Assembly: GCF_003990355.1 (NCBI RefSeq)
Contig: NZ_CP034670.1
Location: forward strand, 2,394,479 to 2,458,478
Origin: Eikenella corrodens
GTDB lineage: Bacteria; Pseudomonadota; Gammaproteobacteria; Burkholderiales; Neisseriaceae
Length of the DNA: 64,000 nucleotides
Direction of reading: 5' to 3'
The position numbers and the translations under genes are program-made. A model generated the notes under the pieces. It had not been told where the DNA came from, did no database searches, and was given only the letters and a program-made list of their open reading frames with translations. Positions 36,455 to 46,500 of this stretch are shown piece after piece. The stretch's first letter is position 1, and each line of letters opens with the position of its first letter.

Positions 36455-37460
36455 TTAATAGATCCGACATCCCGTAGCTTCAGCGGCTCGGCAGACAAAA
36501 TCGTAAATTGCTTGGCTCAGTTCTGCTTCTTCCGGGTGTTTGAATGAAAGATTATCGGGATGTGCCACTTCGTAAGGGGTTGTGTTATGTGGAGCGTAGA
36601 ATAATTTTGCCTTTCCTATCAACCCTTCTTTTAAGGGGCTATCACTGCCTTCAATAGCAGTGAGCAAACACTTGTAAAATTCATCGGTTACCTTAAATAT
36701 GCAATTATTTTTTGAGGGTTTCACTTTATCCAAATAACAAAATGACCAAAAGTTGCACATGATGATATCCGCTTTAGAAAAATCCACGCCGTCCATTCTG
36801 TTATTCACTTTTTCAGGCGGTATAATCTCGCCTTCACGCAGGTTTCCTATCTTTTCTACCCCGTGAAAAGAGCAGTCGTATAACAGCCCTTCAAAGGTAC
36901 AGTTTTTCAGATTGGAAGACCAAATAAAGCGCCTTGTGGATCTCTCCGCTAAAGAAACAATTTTCCAATAGTTCGCAGCTGAAATACAAACGGATATTTT
37001 TTTTGATTTGGTTAAAGCGGCAGTTCTTTAATGTAGCCCTCATAAACTTCCCGCATTTGTATTTGCAGCCTGCAAAACTACACGACAAGAAAGTAGCGCC
37101 ACGTCCGCAAATAGCAGGTGTGCTTAAATCAAACACGCTTTCGTCAAAAATAACGTGGTCGATCACGGCGGTGAAACCCTCGGTTTCTTCAATCGCAAAA
37201 TCCTGCCACAGCGAGCCTGAGAAGTCGGCATAAGACAGGGAGGCATGAATATTTTCTGTTTTGGTTATCCACCTTGTTCCACCCTGTGCAGGAATAGAAA
37301 CTTCTTCTATTTTCCCTATCAGCTTAATCCCGCGAAAGTCTTGTAAGCCTTCTTCCGTCAAACCGAACGGCGAGACACTTAGGTTTTGGGTAACCGACAA
37401 TATTTCTTCCAAGGTTGTATAAACATCCCAGCGCCTTTTCAGTTTAATCGAAACAGCCAT
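36455..37460 (-). pseudogene. Frameshifted gene of unknown function, pentapeptide-like central part
   Basis: Two open frames on the minus strand belong to one protein. The first (37460 to 36891) starts MAVSIKLKRRWDVYTTLEEI and ends GEIHKALYLVFQSEKLYL. The other frame, read upstream of the GTG at 36808, continues without a stop as SSNLKNCTFEGLLYDCSFHG, then VEKIGNLREGEIIPPEK, then NNRMDGVDFSKADIIMCNF down to 36455. A one-base indel between about 36905 and 36930 joins them into a chain of about 330 residues. The centre has spaced Cys-Phe and L-NC-F units like degenerate pentapeptide repeats. An uptake word encodes FSGSL. AT-rich compared with neighbours. It may be a sequencing error rather than a real break. 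Confidence 0.7.
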
Positions 37461-37584
37461 TTTTTAACCCTTTAGAATAAAAGTTATACAAGTGTAGCAT
37501 GGGAAAAACAGCTGTAGCATAAACATTTATGCCCATACGGTTTTTCAGGTAGCCTTTTATATTTCCATGCCATCCTCCACCAAG

Positions 37585-38142
37585 CTATCGGTAAAACCGC
37601 TGCCCCATGCTATTGTTGCAATATTGCAGGCGAACCGCACCGCCGCTGCCGTCCAAGCACAGGCCGTTGGCGGCGCTGCGGATGTGGCTGCCCTCGGCAA
37701 TCCAATGCTGGCTGCGGCTGTTTTGGCAGGCGGTGGCGATGACGGGGCTGCCGGCGTCGCCGGTGGCTTCGGCGCACAAGCCGTTGATGTTGAGGCGCGG
37801 GCCGTCGAACATGAATTGCTGGTTGTTGCGCCCGTGGCAGGGCTGGCTGACCAGGTAGGCGGGCATGCCGCTGCGTTCGAGGCTGAGGCAGGAGTTGTCG
37901 GCGGCCTGGCGCAGCAGGGTGCGGCGGCCGTTGTTGGGCACGGGGCGGTAGTAGCCATCAAGCGGGGAGCTTTCGCTCATGATGACGGTGGTGCCCGGGA
38001 CGGCGTCCACGCGCACGGTTTTGTGCACGGTGTGTGTGGTTTCCACAGGCAGATCGAGCGAGAAGAACCGCCCGTTTGGGCCGTCGAGATAGGTGCAGGC
38101 GGGGAGGGCGAGCAGGGCAATCAGGAATGGCGGGATTTTCAT
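37585..38142 (-). CDS. Lipoprotein with ricin B-type lectin domain
   Basis: The 185-residue protein has a short lipoprotein signal (MKIPPFLIALLALPAC, Cys at 16). From about residue 75 on it shows the beta-trefoil ricin pattern: three repeats with C-L-hydrophobic starts (SCLSLERSG, LCAEATGDAGSPV, LCLDGSGG) and Q-x-W-like ends (NNQQFMF, SQHWIAEG, MGQRFYR), and paired cysteines. Such domains bind sugars. A surface-exposed carbohydrate-binding role is inferred. The segment before it, with two VPGTTV-like strands, is not recognised. It is the second of two lipoprotein genes on the minus strand, after 38213-38668. Confidence 0.75.
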   Translation of the reverse strand: MKIPPFLIALLALPACTYLDGPNGRFFSLDLPVETTHTVHKTVRVDAVPGTTVIMSESSPLDGYYRPVPNNGRRTLLRQAADNSCLSLERSGMPAYLVSQPCHGRNNQQFMFDGPRLNINGLCAEATGDAGSPVIATACQNSRSQHWIAEGSHIRSAANGLCLDGSGGAVRLQYCNNSMGQRFYR

Positions 38143-38164
38143 GGCGGTTCTTTCAGCGGGAGGA

Positions 38165-38204
38165 GCAGGCTACCTGAAAGCTGCGGGCGGTTTCAGGTAG
38201 CCTG
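38165..38204. terminator. Inverted uptake-word stem between two lipoprotein genes
   Basis: CAGGCTACCTGAAA and TTTCAGGTAGCCTG enclose a GCTGCGGGCGG loop, nine bases past the stop at 38213, and just upstream of the ricin-type gene. Confidence 0.65.
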
Positions 38205-38212
38205 TATGCGGT

Positions 38213-38668
38213 TTACGGCTGCACTTCCACATTGGCGAGTGCTTCGATATCCAACACGATTTCGTCTTGGCTGTCGCATTTTAAGGGGTTTTGGTCGCTG
38301 TTGATCACTTCTCCGTTCTTGATGAAGAAGGCATGAGTCTGCCAGCCGGTGTAGCCGCCGTAGCTGTTTTTGGCATTCACGCGGGCACACACCATATAGG
38401 AGGGGTAGTAGCTGATCTGCCCGGCGGCGACATATTGGTTTTTATGCACTTGTAGATATTTCCGCGGCCGGGAGAAGCCGCCGTACATCACGGAATTAGG
38501 GTCGATCAGGGTTTGGGCGAGGTGGCGCTTGATGAGTTGTTCGTGGTTGCGCGGGTAGCTGCCGTAGTCCATGCGGCGGATTTGATCCATGGTGAGCACG
38601 GTGGGTTTGGGCAGGCAGCCGGCGAGCAGGAAGCTGCCCAAGAGGGCGGCGAGAAGGCGTTTTTTCAT
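38213..38668 (-). CDS. Lipoprotein of unknown function
   Basis: The start at 38668, behind AAGGATAT, gives 151 residues with a good lipobox (LLAALLGSFLLAGC, Cys near 17). The frame could run to 38737 but that would bury the signal. The mature part has MDQIRRMDYGSYPRNHEQLI near 30-49, SRPRKYLQVHKNQYVAAGQI, and VCARVNAKNSYGGYTGWQTH with FFIKNGEVI, a pattern I have seen in small neisserial and gammaproteobacterial lipoproteins of unknown role. The end CDSQDEIVLDIEAL may form a strand. It follows the GNAT gene by 29 bases and is probably co-transcribed. Confidence 0.65.
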   Translation of the reverse strand: MKKRLLAALLGSFLLAGCLPKPTVLTMDQIRRMDYGSYPRNHEQLIKRHLAQTLIDPNSVMYGGFSRPRKYLQVHKNQYVAAGQISYYPSYMVCARVNAKNSYGGYTGWQTHAFFIKNGEVINSDQNPLKCDSQDEIVLDIEALANVEVQP

Positions 38669-38697
38669 TTTATATCCTTGTTTGGGATGATGAAATA

Positions 38698-39192
38698 TTA
38701 ACGGCAGTCGGTGAGCAGCTTGCGCATCAGCCGGCATTCGATGCCGATTTCTTGATTCAGCGGCAGCATGGCTTCGCCAAGGGGGCGGTAGCCGTTGAGC
38801 AGGTAGAACGGTTCGGAATTGAGCGAGGCGTAGAGCTTGAGCATGCCCAGCCCGTGTTGGCAGGCCAGCTCTTCGGCGCGGCCGAGCAGGGCGGTGCCGA
38901 GGCCTTGGCGCTGCACGAAGGGGTGCACATACAGGGCATCGAGCTGGGATTCTTGCAGATTAAGCTGGAAAAAGCCTTGGATGTGGTGCTTAAATTCGAT
39001 CACCCACAAGAGCTTGCGTTCGTCTTCGAGGGTGTCGAGGTAGCTGTCGGGGCTGAGCAGGGCAAGCCAGGCTTGCAGCACGGCTTCACTGTAGTTGCGG
39101 GCGCAGGTGTAGCGCACGGCGTATTGGTGGGCGTTGTAGATGTGCTCGCAATCTTGGATGCGTGCCGGACGCAGGTGGGTAATCAGGCTCAT
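38698..39192 (-). CDS. GNAT family N-acetyltransferase
   Basis: The 164-residue protein shows the GNAT fold: LRPARIQDCEHIYNAH start, central WVIEFKHHIQGFFQLNLQESQLDALYV strands, and the acetyl-CoA motif VHPFVQRQGLGTALLGRAEELA near 90-111 with the Q-R-Q-G-L-G-T signature, followed by KLYASLNSEPFYLLNGYRPLG, the usual motif-B region with Asn and Tyr. The substrate is unknown; small-molecule or protein N-acetylation are both possible. It is first in a minus-strand run with the two lipoprotein genes. No other clue to the target. Confidence 0.88.
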   Translation of the reverse strand: MSLITHLRPARIQDCEHIYNAHQYAVRYTCARNYSEAVLQAWLALLSPDSYLDTLEDERKLLWVIEFKHHIQGFFQLNLQESQLDALYVHPFVQRQGLGTALLGRAEELACQHGLGMLKLYASLNSEPFYLLNGYRPLGEAMLPLNQEIGIECRLMRKLLTDCR

Positions 39193-39312
39193 AACGGGCG
39201 GGGGGTGCAGTGAAACTGGCGGAATTATATAGCTTGTCCAATCGAATAACCAATCGGCTCGGGCAATCGGGGATATAATTGAGGCTACCTGAAAGCAGGA
39301 CTGCCACGCAGT

Positions 39313-39416
39313 TATAGTGGATTAACAAAAATCAGGACAAGGCGGCGAGCCGCAGACAGTACACACGTTACGGCAAGGCGAGCCAACGCCGTACTGGTTT
39401 TTGTTAATTCACTATA
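39313..39416. repeat. Correia-type repeat element, 104 bp
   Basis: Ends TATAGTGGATTAACAAAAAT and TTTTTGTTAATTCACTATA, with the core read in the opposite direction to 16011 (GGCGGCGAGCCGCAGACAG first). Uptake words lie on both sides (39283 and 39434). It separates the GNAT gene from the gene at 39462 and may give that gene a promoter. Confidence 0.9.
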
Positions 39417-39461
39417 AAACGGGCATTGGCTGTTTTCAGGTAGCCTAATCGGAGAAATACC

Positions 39462-39899
39462 ATGCGCAAACTGTTCCCTCATCTGATGGCACCCGCCGCA
39501 ATAGCGGTGATCGTGAGCTCCGGCGGTGGGTTTGCCAAGCTCGACGGCTGGTTGTTTTGGCTGGCCTTTTCGCTGCCTTGTGGTTTGGTGTGGTACTTCG
39601 AATCCCGCCAATCCCACCAGGCCAGCGCCACAGAAATCGTGCTGGCCACGGCTTGGAAATGGCTGCGCCGCCTGCTGGCTTTCTCCTGCACGCTGCTGTT
39701 GTTGGCTGCTGCGGCGGCGTTTGCGCTGGGCTTTGTCGGCGGGAGCGGGTGGCAGCGGGTAGGTTTTACCTTGTTCTCGTTGCTGATGGCGTTTCGCCTG
39801 GCACATTCCGGCTGGTATGGCGATTCGGGATTGCGCAGTATGCGGTTCGACCGCGAACACTACCGCGAGCAGAAAAAGCGTTATCATTGGCGCATATAG
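39462..39899 (+). CDS. Inner-membrane protein of unknown function
   Basis: The 145-residue protein has three or four hydrophobic helices: LMAPAAIAVIVSSGGGF, WLFWLAFSLPCGLVWYF, LLAFSCTLLLLAAAAAFALGFVGG and FTLFSLLMAFRLAHSGWY. The tail SGLRSMRFDREHYREQKKR is basic and probably cytoplasmic. I do not recognise the family. GGAGAAATACC precedes the ATG. It reads into a 90-residue membrane protein (39960) and a Bcr/CflA transporter (40264), with an uptake word in each first gap. Confidence 0.55.
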   Translation: MRKLFPHLMAPAAIAVIVSSGGGFAKLDGWLFWLAFSLPCGLVWYFESRQSHQASATEIVLATAWKWLRRLLAFSCTLLLLAAAAAFALGFVGGSGWQRVGFTLFSLLMAFRLAHSGWYGDSGLRSMRFDREHYREQKKRYHWRI

Positions 39900-39959
39900 G
39901 CGGTCGGGCTACCTATTCTTTTTCAGGTAGCCTTTAAGCCCACATCAAAAGGAATCTTT

Positions 39960-40232
39960 ATGTCCTCTCATCTGAAAAGCTGGCTGGCCGTGTGCCTGCT
40001 GCCGCTGTTGCTGGCCTTGTGGTTTGCGCTGAATCCGGCGCACGATGCCACGGGCTATTTGCTGCACGGGGTGGTGATGTGCTGCGCCTGTGTGTTTTTG
40101 CTGAAATATGTGCTGTTTGCATTGGTGTCGGCGCATTTGCGCCAGGATGCGGCAGCCAAGCGGTGCGCTTTGCTGCAATTGTTGCCGTTGGCCGCATTCG
40201 GCGGCTATGTGGCCTATTATTTTATCCGCTGA
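39960..40232 (+). CDS. Small inner-membrane protein
   Basis: The 90-residue protein has three hydrophobic segments: WLAVCLLPLLLALWFAL near 9-25, GYLLHGVVMCCACVFLLKYVLFALV near 32-56, and LLQLLPLAAFGGYVAYYFI near 71-89, with a basic loop HLRQDAAAKR between the second and third. No family is recognised. AAAGGAATCTTT precedes the ATG. It ends 31 bases before the transporter gene, and the two may share a transcript with 39462. Confidence 0.5.
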   Translation: MSSHLKSWLAVCLLPLLLALWFALNPAHDATGYLLHGVVMCCACVFLLKYVLFALVSAHLRQDAAAKRCALLQLLPLAAFGGYVAYYFIR

Positions 40233-40263
40233 TTTTTCTTAATTTTTTATTGCGTTAATTCTG

Positions 40264-41487
40264 ATGAACTCTCCTGCTCCTTCCCGCCTTTCCGATAAAC
40301 AAATGGCGCTGCTTTTGGCCGCAATGGCGGCGGTGATGCCGTTTTCGATTGATACCTATCTGCCCGCCGTGCCGGCGATGGCGGCCAGCTTGGGCGTGGG
40401 CGAAACCGATATTCAGCAAAGCCTGAGTATTTTTCTGGTGGGGCAGTCGGCAGGCGTGCTGCTGGGCGGGGTGTTTTCCGATTTTAAAGGGCGGCGGCCG
40501 GTGGTGCTGGCCGGGCTGGGGGTGTACCTTGTGGCCAGCTTAGGGCTGATTTTGCTGCAAACCCTGCCGCAGCTGATGCTGCTGCGTATGTTGCAGGCCT
40601 TTGGCGCGGGCACGGTGGCGGTGAGCGGCGGGGCGATTGTGCGCGACCACTACGAAGGCCGCCGCGCGGCGCAGATGTTTGCGCTGATTGGCGTGATTAT
40701 GATGGCGGCGCCAATTTTGGCGCCGATGGTGGGCTGGCTGATGCAGATAATCGGCGGCTGGCGCGCGGTGTTCGGCTTCCTGCTGGGCTATGCCGCATTG
40801 GTGTGGCTGTTGCAATGGCGTTTCCTGCCGGCCAACCGCCCCGCCGCCAAGCCGGCGGGTTCGCCGCTCTCGATTATTTTCACGGGCTACCGCAGCGTAT
40901 TTGGCAAGCCGCAATCGCTCGGGTTTCTGTTTTTCCAGTCATTCAGCTTTTCCTCCATGTTTGTGTTCCTCACCGAATCGCCTTCGGTGTATATGAAGTT
41001 CTACGGCCTGAGTAACGGCTGCTACACCCTGCTGTTCGGCCTCAATATCGTGACCATGATTTTCTTCAACCGCATCACCGCCTGGCGGCTGAAAAGCGGC
41101 AGCGAGCCGGCCAATATCCTGCTCATCGGCATCGCCGTGCAGTTTTGCGCCAACTTCCTGCTGATGCTGCTCTCCCAATCTATAGCCGTGCCGCCCTTGT
41201 GGCTGTTTGCCCCGTTGGTGATGGTGTCGGTGGGCACGCAGGGGCTGGTGGTGGCCAACACCCAGGCCTGCTTTATGGGCTATTTCAAAGCCGAAGGCGG
41301 CAGCGCCAACGGCGTGCTGATTTCCAGCCAAGTGCTGATTGCCGCCGCCGTGGGCTTCCTCACCACCCAGCTGCACGACGGCAGCGCGCGCATCATGCCC
41401 GCCATGATGCTGGCCTCCACCCTGTGCGGCATCACGCTGCTGTTTGCCCTGTCGCGGCACGTGTGGCTGGACAAAGCCCGGCAGTAA
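40264..41487 (+). CDS. Bcr/CflA family multidrug efflux MFS transporter
   Basis: The 407-residue protein has twelve predicted helices and the DHA1 drug:H+ antiporter motifs: FSIDTYLPAVPAMAASLGVG near 22-41 (motif D1-like start), motif A as GGVFSDFKGRRPVVLAGLGVYL near 67-88, and RMLQAFGAGTVAVSGGAIVRDHYEG near 108-132 (motif C region with the Bcr-type R-D). This order is the Bcr/CflA subgroup, which exports bicyclomycin, chloramphenicol or other small molecules; the substrate here cannot be told. Two small membrane proteins lie upstream on the same strand. Confidence 0.92.
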   Translation: MNSPAPSRLSDKQMALLLAAMAAVMPFSIDTYLPAVPAMAASLGVGETDIQQSLSIFLVGQSAGVLLGGVFSDFKGRRPVVLAGLGVYLVASLGLILLQTLPQLMLLRMLQAFGAGTVAVSGGAIVRDHYEGRRAAQMFALIGVIMMAAPILAPMVGWLMQIIGGWRAVFGFLLGYAALVWLLQWRFLPANRPAAKPAGSPLSIIFTGYRSVFGKPQSLGFLFFQSFSFSSMFVFLTESPSVYMKFYGLSNGCYTLLFGLNIVTMIFFNRITAWRLKSGSEPANILLIGIAVQFCANFLLMLLSQSIAVPPLWLFAPLVMVSVGTQGLVVANTQACFMGYFKAEGGSANGVLISSQVLIAAAVGFLTTQLHDGSARIMPAMMLASTLCGITLLFALSRHVWLDKARQ

Positions 41488-41513
41488 GCCGAAAGGCTGC
41501 CTGAAAGCCTCTA

Positions 41514-41617
41514 TATAGTGGATTAACAAAAATCAGGACAAGGCGGCGAGCCGCAGACAGTACACATAGTACGGCAAGGCGAGACAACGCTGTACTGGTT
41601 TTTGTTAATTCACTATA
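41514..41617. repeat. Correia-type repeat element, 104 bp
   Basis: Ends TATAGTGGATTAACAAAAAT and TTTTTGTTAATTCACTATA, almost identical to 39313-39416 and in the same orientation, with CATAGTACGGC in place of CACGTTACGGC. It sits between bcr/cflA and hscC, bounded by uptake-type words, 62 bases before the hscC ATG. Confidence 0.92.
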
Positions 41618-41678
41618 CATTTTCAGGTAGCCTGTTCCCGCTTAAAATACCGCTTTTTCACTTCACGGCTTTAACACC

Positions 41679-43388
41679 ATGACCGCACAAATCGGCATTG
41701 ACTTAGGCACCACCAACAGCCTCGTCGCCCAATTCGTCAACGGCGAAACCCGACTGATTCCCAACCGGCTCGGCCACACGCTCACGCCTTCCGTGGTGAG
41801 CGTGGCGGATGACGGCACGATACTGGTGGGGCTGGCCGCGCGCGAGCGGCTGCGCACCGCCCCGCAGGCCACCGCCTCCGCCTTCAAACGCTTCATGGGC
41901 ACCGACAAAATCTTCCGGCTCAACGGCAAGAAATTCCGCGCCGAAGAGCTCTCCGCACTGGTGTTGCGCCAGCTGAAAGAAGATGCCGAAGCCGATTTGG
42001 GCGAAGCAGTGCGCGACGTGGTGATTACCGTGCCCGCCTATTTCAACGCCATCCAGCGCCAGGCCACGCGCAACGCCGCGCAGATGGCCGGGCTCAACGC
42101 CCTGCGCCTGCTCAACGAGCCCACCGCCGCCGGCTTGGCCTACGGCCTGCAGGAAAAGCCCGACGACACCCGCTTTCTGATTTACGACCTCGGCGGCGGC
42201 ACGTTCGACGTATCCGTGCTGGATTATTTCGACGGCGTGGTGCAGGTATCCGCCAGCGCGGGCGACAACCACTTGGGCGGCGAAGACTTTGTGCAGGTGT
42301 TGCGCCAGCTGTTTCTGGCCAAATGCAAAGAATTGAGCGACGAAGAACGCGCCCGCCTCGCCGACAGCAGCGAGCTGTGGCAGGCCTTGGAAACCGCCAA
42401 ACGCAGGCTCGGCGAAGAAATGCAGGCCGAAGTGCAGGTGAACGTAGGCAACCGCATGGCCGCCGCCGCGATTACCCGCCAAGAATTCCAAGAAGCCGCC
42501 AAACCGCTGATGGCGCGGCTGCGCCAGCCGTTGGAGCGCGCCCTGCGCGACGCCAAGCTGCACCCGAGCCAAATCGACAGCATCATTTTGGTGGGCGGCG
42601 CCACGCGGATGCCGGTTATCCGCAACACCATCGCCCAGCTGTTCGGCCGCATTCCCAAAGCCTCGGTCAATCCCGATGAAGCCATCGCGCGCGGTGCGGC
42701 GGTGCAGGCCGCCCTGCTGGCGCGCGACAGCAACGTGGAAGAAGTGGTGCTCACCGACGTGATGCCCTTCTCGCTGGGCGTGGAAGTATCCGAACAGCTG
42801 CCGGACGGCAGCGTTACGCACGGCATTTTCAGCCCGATTATCGAGCGTAATATGCCCGTGCCCGTATCACGCGTGTCCGGCTATTCCACCATGAACGACC
42901 GGCAAACCGCCATCACGCTCCGCGTGCTGCAGGGCGAATCCGTGCTCGCCAGCGAAAACCTCGAGCTCGGCCAGCTCGAAGTGCGCGTGCCGCCGCGCCG
43001 CGCCGGCGAAGTGAACATCGACGTGCGCTTCAGCTATGACGCCAACGGCCTGCTGGATGTGGACGTGAGCAACGAAGACCTCAACATCAAAGTCAACCAA
43101 ACCTTCCGCCACAACAGCATCAACCTGAGCGAAGAAGAAGTGCAGGCCGCACTCGAACGCCTCGCCGCGCTCAAAGTCCACCCGCGCGAGCAGCAGGAAA
43201 ACATCTATCTTTTGGAAAAAGGCAAACGCCTGTATGAAGAATACCTCGGCGAACAGCGCCAGGCCATCGGCCGCGCCGTAATGCAGTTCGAGCGCACGCT
43301 GGAGAGCCAAGACGCCAACGCCATCCGCCACGCGCAAAAAGAATTCGGCGAATTCCTGCGCCACTTCGACGGCGGCTGGCTGCTCTAA
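41679..43388 (+). CDS. hscC: Hsp70-family chaperone HscC
   Basis: HscC is a short specialised Hsp70; in E. coli it works with the J-proteins DjlB and DjlC rather than DnaJ. The 569-residue protein has [20 protein letters not shown] near 5-24, [20 protein letters not shown] near 110-129, [32 protein letters not shown] near 169-187, [25 protein letters not shown] near 304-316, and the HscC-type hinge [14 protein letters not shown], followed by a substrate domain and a short lid. Length matches HscC, not DnaK (about 640). It is followed 155 bases later by a giant J-domain protein, which suggests a dedicated chaperone pair. Confidence 0.94.
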   Translation: MTAQIGIDLGTTNSLVAQFVNGETRLIPNRLGHTLTPSVVSVADDGTILVGLAARERLRTAPQATASAFKRFMGTDKIFRLNGKKFRAEELSALVLRQLKEDAEADLGEAVRDVVITVPAYFNAIQRQATRNAAQMAGLNALRLLNEPTAAGLAYGLQEKPDDTRFLIYDLGGGTFDVSVLDYFDGVVQVSASAGDNHLGGEDFVQVLRQLFLAKCKELSDEERARLADSSELWQALETAKRRLGEEMQAEVQVNVGNRMAAAAITRQEFQEAAKPLMARLRQPLERALRDAKLHPSQIDSIILVGGATRMPVIRNTIAQLFGRIPKASVNPDEAIARGAAVQAALLARDSNVEEVVLTDVMPFSLGVEVSEQLPDGSVTHGIFSPIIERNMPVPVSRVSGYSTMNDRQTAITLRVLQGESVLASENLELGQLEVRVPPRRAGEVNIDVRFSYDANGLLDVDVSNEDLNIKVNQTFRHNSINLSEEEVQAALERLAALKVHPREQQENIYLLEKGKRLYEEYLGEQRQAIGRAVMQFERTLESQDANAIRHAQKEFGEFLRHFDGGWLL

Positions 43389-43448
43389 GGCCGCCTGAAA
43401 ACGGCAACCGGGCATTCATGCCCAAACCCGAATGAAAAGCAACAAGCA

Positions 43449-43520
43449 GGCTACCTGAAAATGAGCAAGGCGAGTTTCGCTAAAACGAGCAAGGCGAGTT
43501 TCGCTCGTTTTCAGGTAGCC
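43449..43520 (+). repeat. Uptake-word-bounded tandem 23-bp repeats before the J-protein gene
   Basis: AGGCTACCTGAAA and TTTTCAGGTAGCC enclose two copies of GAGCAAGGCGAGTTTCGCT. The same word recurs in frame as three copies inside the next gene (43780-43840), where it encodes QNEQGEFR-type heptads. Confidence 0.8.
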
Positions 43521-43543
43521 CCCACACCGCACCGGAACCCATC

Positions 43544-46500
43544 ATGGATTGCTGGCACATCCTGCAAATCGCGCCCACATCAGACGAACGCGCCATCAAA
43601 CGCGCCTACGCCAAACTGCTGAAAACCACCCGCCCCGACGACGATGCCGAAGGCTATCAGCGCCTGCGCGAAGCGTTTGACGAAGCCCTCGCCATCGCCC
43701 CCTATATCGAAAGCGAAGCCGCCCCGGAATGGTCGTTCCCGACAAGCGAACGGCTACCTGAAAACGAACGAAGTGAGTTTCGCCAAAACGAGCAGGGCGA
43801 GTTTCGCCAAAACGAGCAAAGCGGATTCGGCCAGGTCTATTCCCATCATGCCTTGCCGCCGTGGCAGGCCGGCAGCCCCGACGAACACCACACCTACGAA
43901 GCCTACCGATTTTCAGGTAGCCCCCATCCCGGTGCGGAAGAAAACGAAAGCCTGCCCGAAGCCTTCGTTTATCCATTCGACCCCGATATCGGCGACACCT
44001 TTTCAGGTAGCCCCCACCCCTACGGCGGCGACCCCTGCGCCGCCCTGCTGGACGATATCGAAGCCCGCTTCGAGCGCGGCGGCGTCCCCGAATTGGAAGC
44101 CGCCTGGCCGCACATCCGCGAACAGCTCGAGCAGCTGCCCCTGGGCGAAACCGAAAACGCCTCCTACCAATTCGCCGACTTCCTGCGCACCCACCAAATC
44201 AACGACTGTATGCTGTGGGCACAATGGTCGGACTATTTCGGCTGGCACCGCCCGGATGTTCTCAATCATGTTCTGTCGCCGGCAGAGCTGAAGCAGCTCA
44301 AGGAATACCGCAAAGCAGCAGCCAAGCTGGCCAAACACCGTGCCAAAAAAGCTAACCGGCGCCGCAAGCACCTCTCGGCAAATGAAATCATCGCCCATAT
44401 TGAGGACACGTTCAAACGCAGTGGCGGCAAAGGGCTGATGCGTCTATGGAACAGCATCGCCGCCGAAATCGCCGCCGCCAGCGAAGAAGAGCGCACCCGC
44501 GTGTTGGCCTACTTGTCCCAATGGCTGCAACAGCCCTACGGCCTGCCGGAAAAACTGCAGAACCGCTGGCGGCAAGACTACGGCCTTGCCCCGTTCCATT
44601 TGGAAACCGACAAACTGCAATACTGGCTGGAAGGCTGGTATGCCGCAGGCAGTAGCAGGAAATTGGCCGAAAAATGGCCGGAAATCCGTGCCCTGCTCAA
44701 CCGGATGCCCGCAAACGAAAAGGACAAGGCTTCGGCATATTGCGCCGCATTCATCAAGCGGCACAACCTCTCGTCCAGCATAGTGCACACCCAATGGGCG
44801 GCCTATTTCGGCTGGCCGGACAACGAAACCCCGCCGATAGAGCCAGGCCAATCTTTTTCAGGTAGCCCCCATCCCGGTGCGGAAGAAAACGAAAGCCCGC
44901 CCGAAGCCTTCGTTTATCCGTTCGACCCCGATATCGGCGACACCTTTTCAGGTAGCCTCAATCCCTATGGCGGCGACCCCTGCGCCGCCCTGCTGGACGA
45001 TATCGAATCCCACTTCGAGCGCGGCGGCATCCCCGAATTGGAAGCCGCCTGGCCATCCATCCGCGAACAGCTCGAGCAGCTGCCCCTGGGCGAAACCGAA
45101 ACCGCCTCCTACCGGCTGGCCGACTTCCTGCGCACCCGCCAAATCGACGACTGTATGCTGTGGGCGCAATGGTCGGACTATTTCGGCTGGCATCATCCCG
45201 ACATCCGCAACAACATCTTCACCCCGGCCGAGCTGCAACAGCTCAAGGAATACCGCAGGATAGCGGCCAAGCTGGCCAAACACCGCGCCCAAACGCAGCG
45301 CACCCAAACTTTCGTCCCGCCCGTTGGGCAGGCCGCAGCACAACTGCTGGCGCAATGGCGGCAATGGTTCGAGCAAGGCGGCAGTGAAGAGCTGCTGCGC
45401 CGCTGGCCGGAAACCAGCCGGATGCTCGACAACGCGCCGCCGCAGGAACATCGTGATGTGGCCGCAGCCTGCCTCGATTTCCTGCACCACAACCAAATCC
45501 GCCACCCGCTCTTGTGGGCGCACTTGGCCGACTATCCCGGCTGGCCGCACGCCTTCTTCCAAGAAGTGCGCGACCCGGAAGGCTTGGCGCGGCTGGAAGA
45601 ATACCGCCGCACCGCCGACATCATTCATCTGTTCGAGCCGGAAGCCGTCGGGCCGAGCGAAGACGGCGGCAAGCCGGAGGAGCGCCTGCCCGTATCCGCC
45701 CTGTTCGCCCGCTTCCTCGGCACAACCCCCAGCCTGATGCGCCGCCTGTTTGCCGCCTTTGCCGCCATGCTGCTGTGGCCGGAGTTGTCCGGCGAAGCCA
45801 ACCGCCGCCAGCGCTGGCTGCTGCACACCTACCGCCCGGCCATACACAGGCGCTACGATTTCTGGCACGGCTGCCGCATTGCCTGGGTGGCAGTTTGCTT
45901 CTTGATAGCCATCGTAAGCAGTATAGTGGTGACCGTGGATGTGGGCTGGGACAAGGGCTTTGCCTTAACGGCAGCGGTTTTCATCACGTTCATTGTTACG
46001 GCCATGTCTTACGGCATCTACATCATGTGTGCCAGCTTTCTGCTGATACTGCTGCGCCTGCTGTGGCCGAGCATGGAAGGGCGGCTCGTCCGCTTCAAAC
46101 ACTACTCGCCTTGGGGCAAGGCGCTGTATCTGCTTGCCTTTCCGGCGGCGGTGGTGCTCACGCTGCCCGCCTCGCTGGATATGCCGCTGTGGCACGGCAG
46201 TGTGCTTGCCTATATGTTGTCGCTCACTTATTACAGCACCTACGACCAGGACGACGGCAGCCTTGTCGTGAAAGACGCATCGGCCTGGTTCAAAGCCTGC
46301 CTCTGCATGAGCGGGGTGCTGGGGCTGCCGATAACCTTTCCAATTCTGCAAGGCTATCCGCAATACCTGCTGGCCGCCTCCCTGCTGTGGCTGAATGCCA
46401 ATCTGTATCTGCTGTTCAACCGCCCCGGTTGGCTGGAAAAAATCGAGAAGCCGATTCGGCAGCTGCTGGCCGGGCAAATCGGCCGCAAACCGTGGCAATG

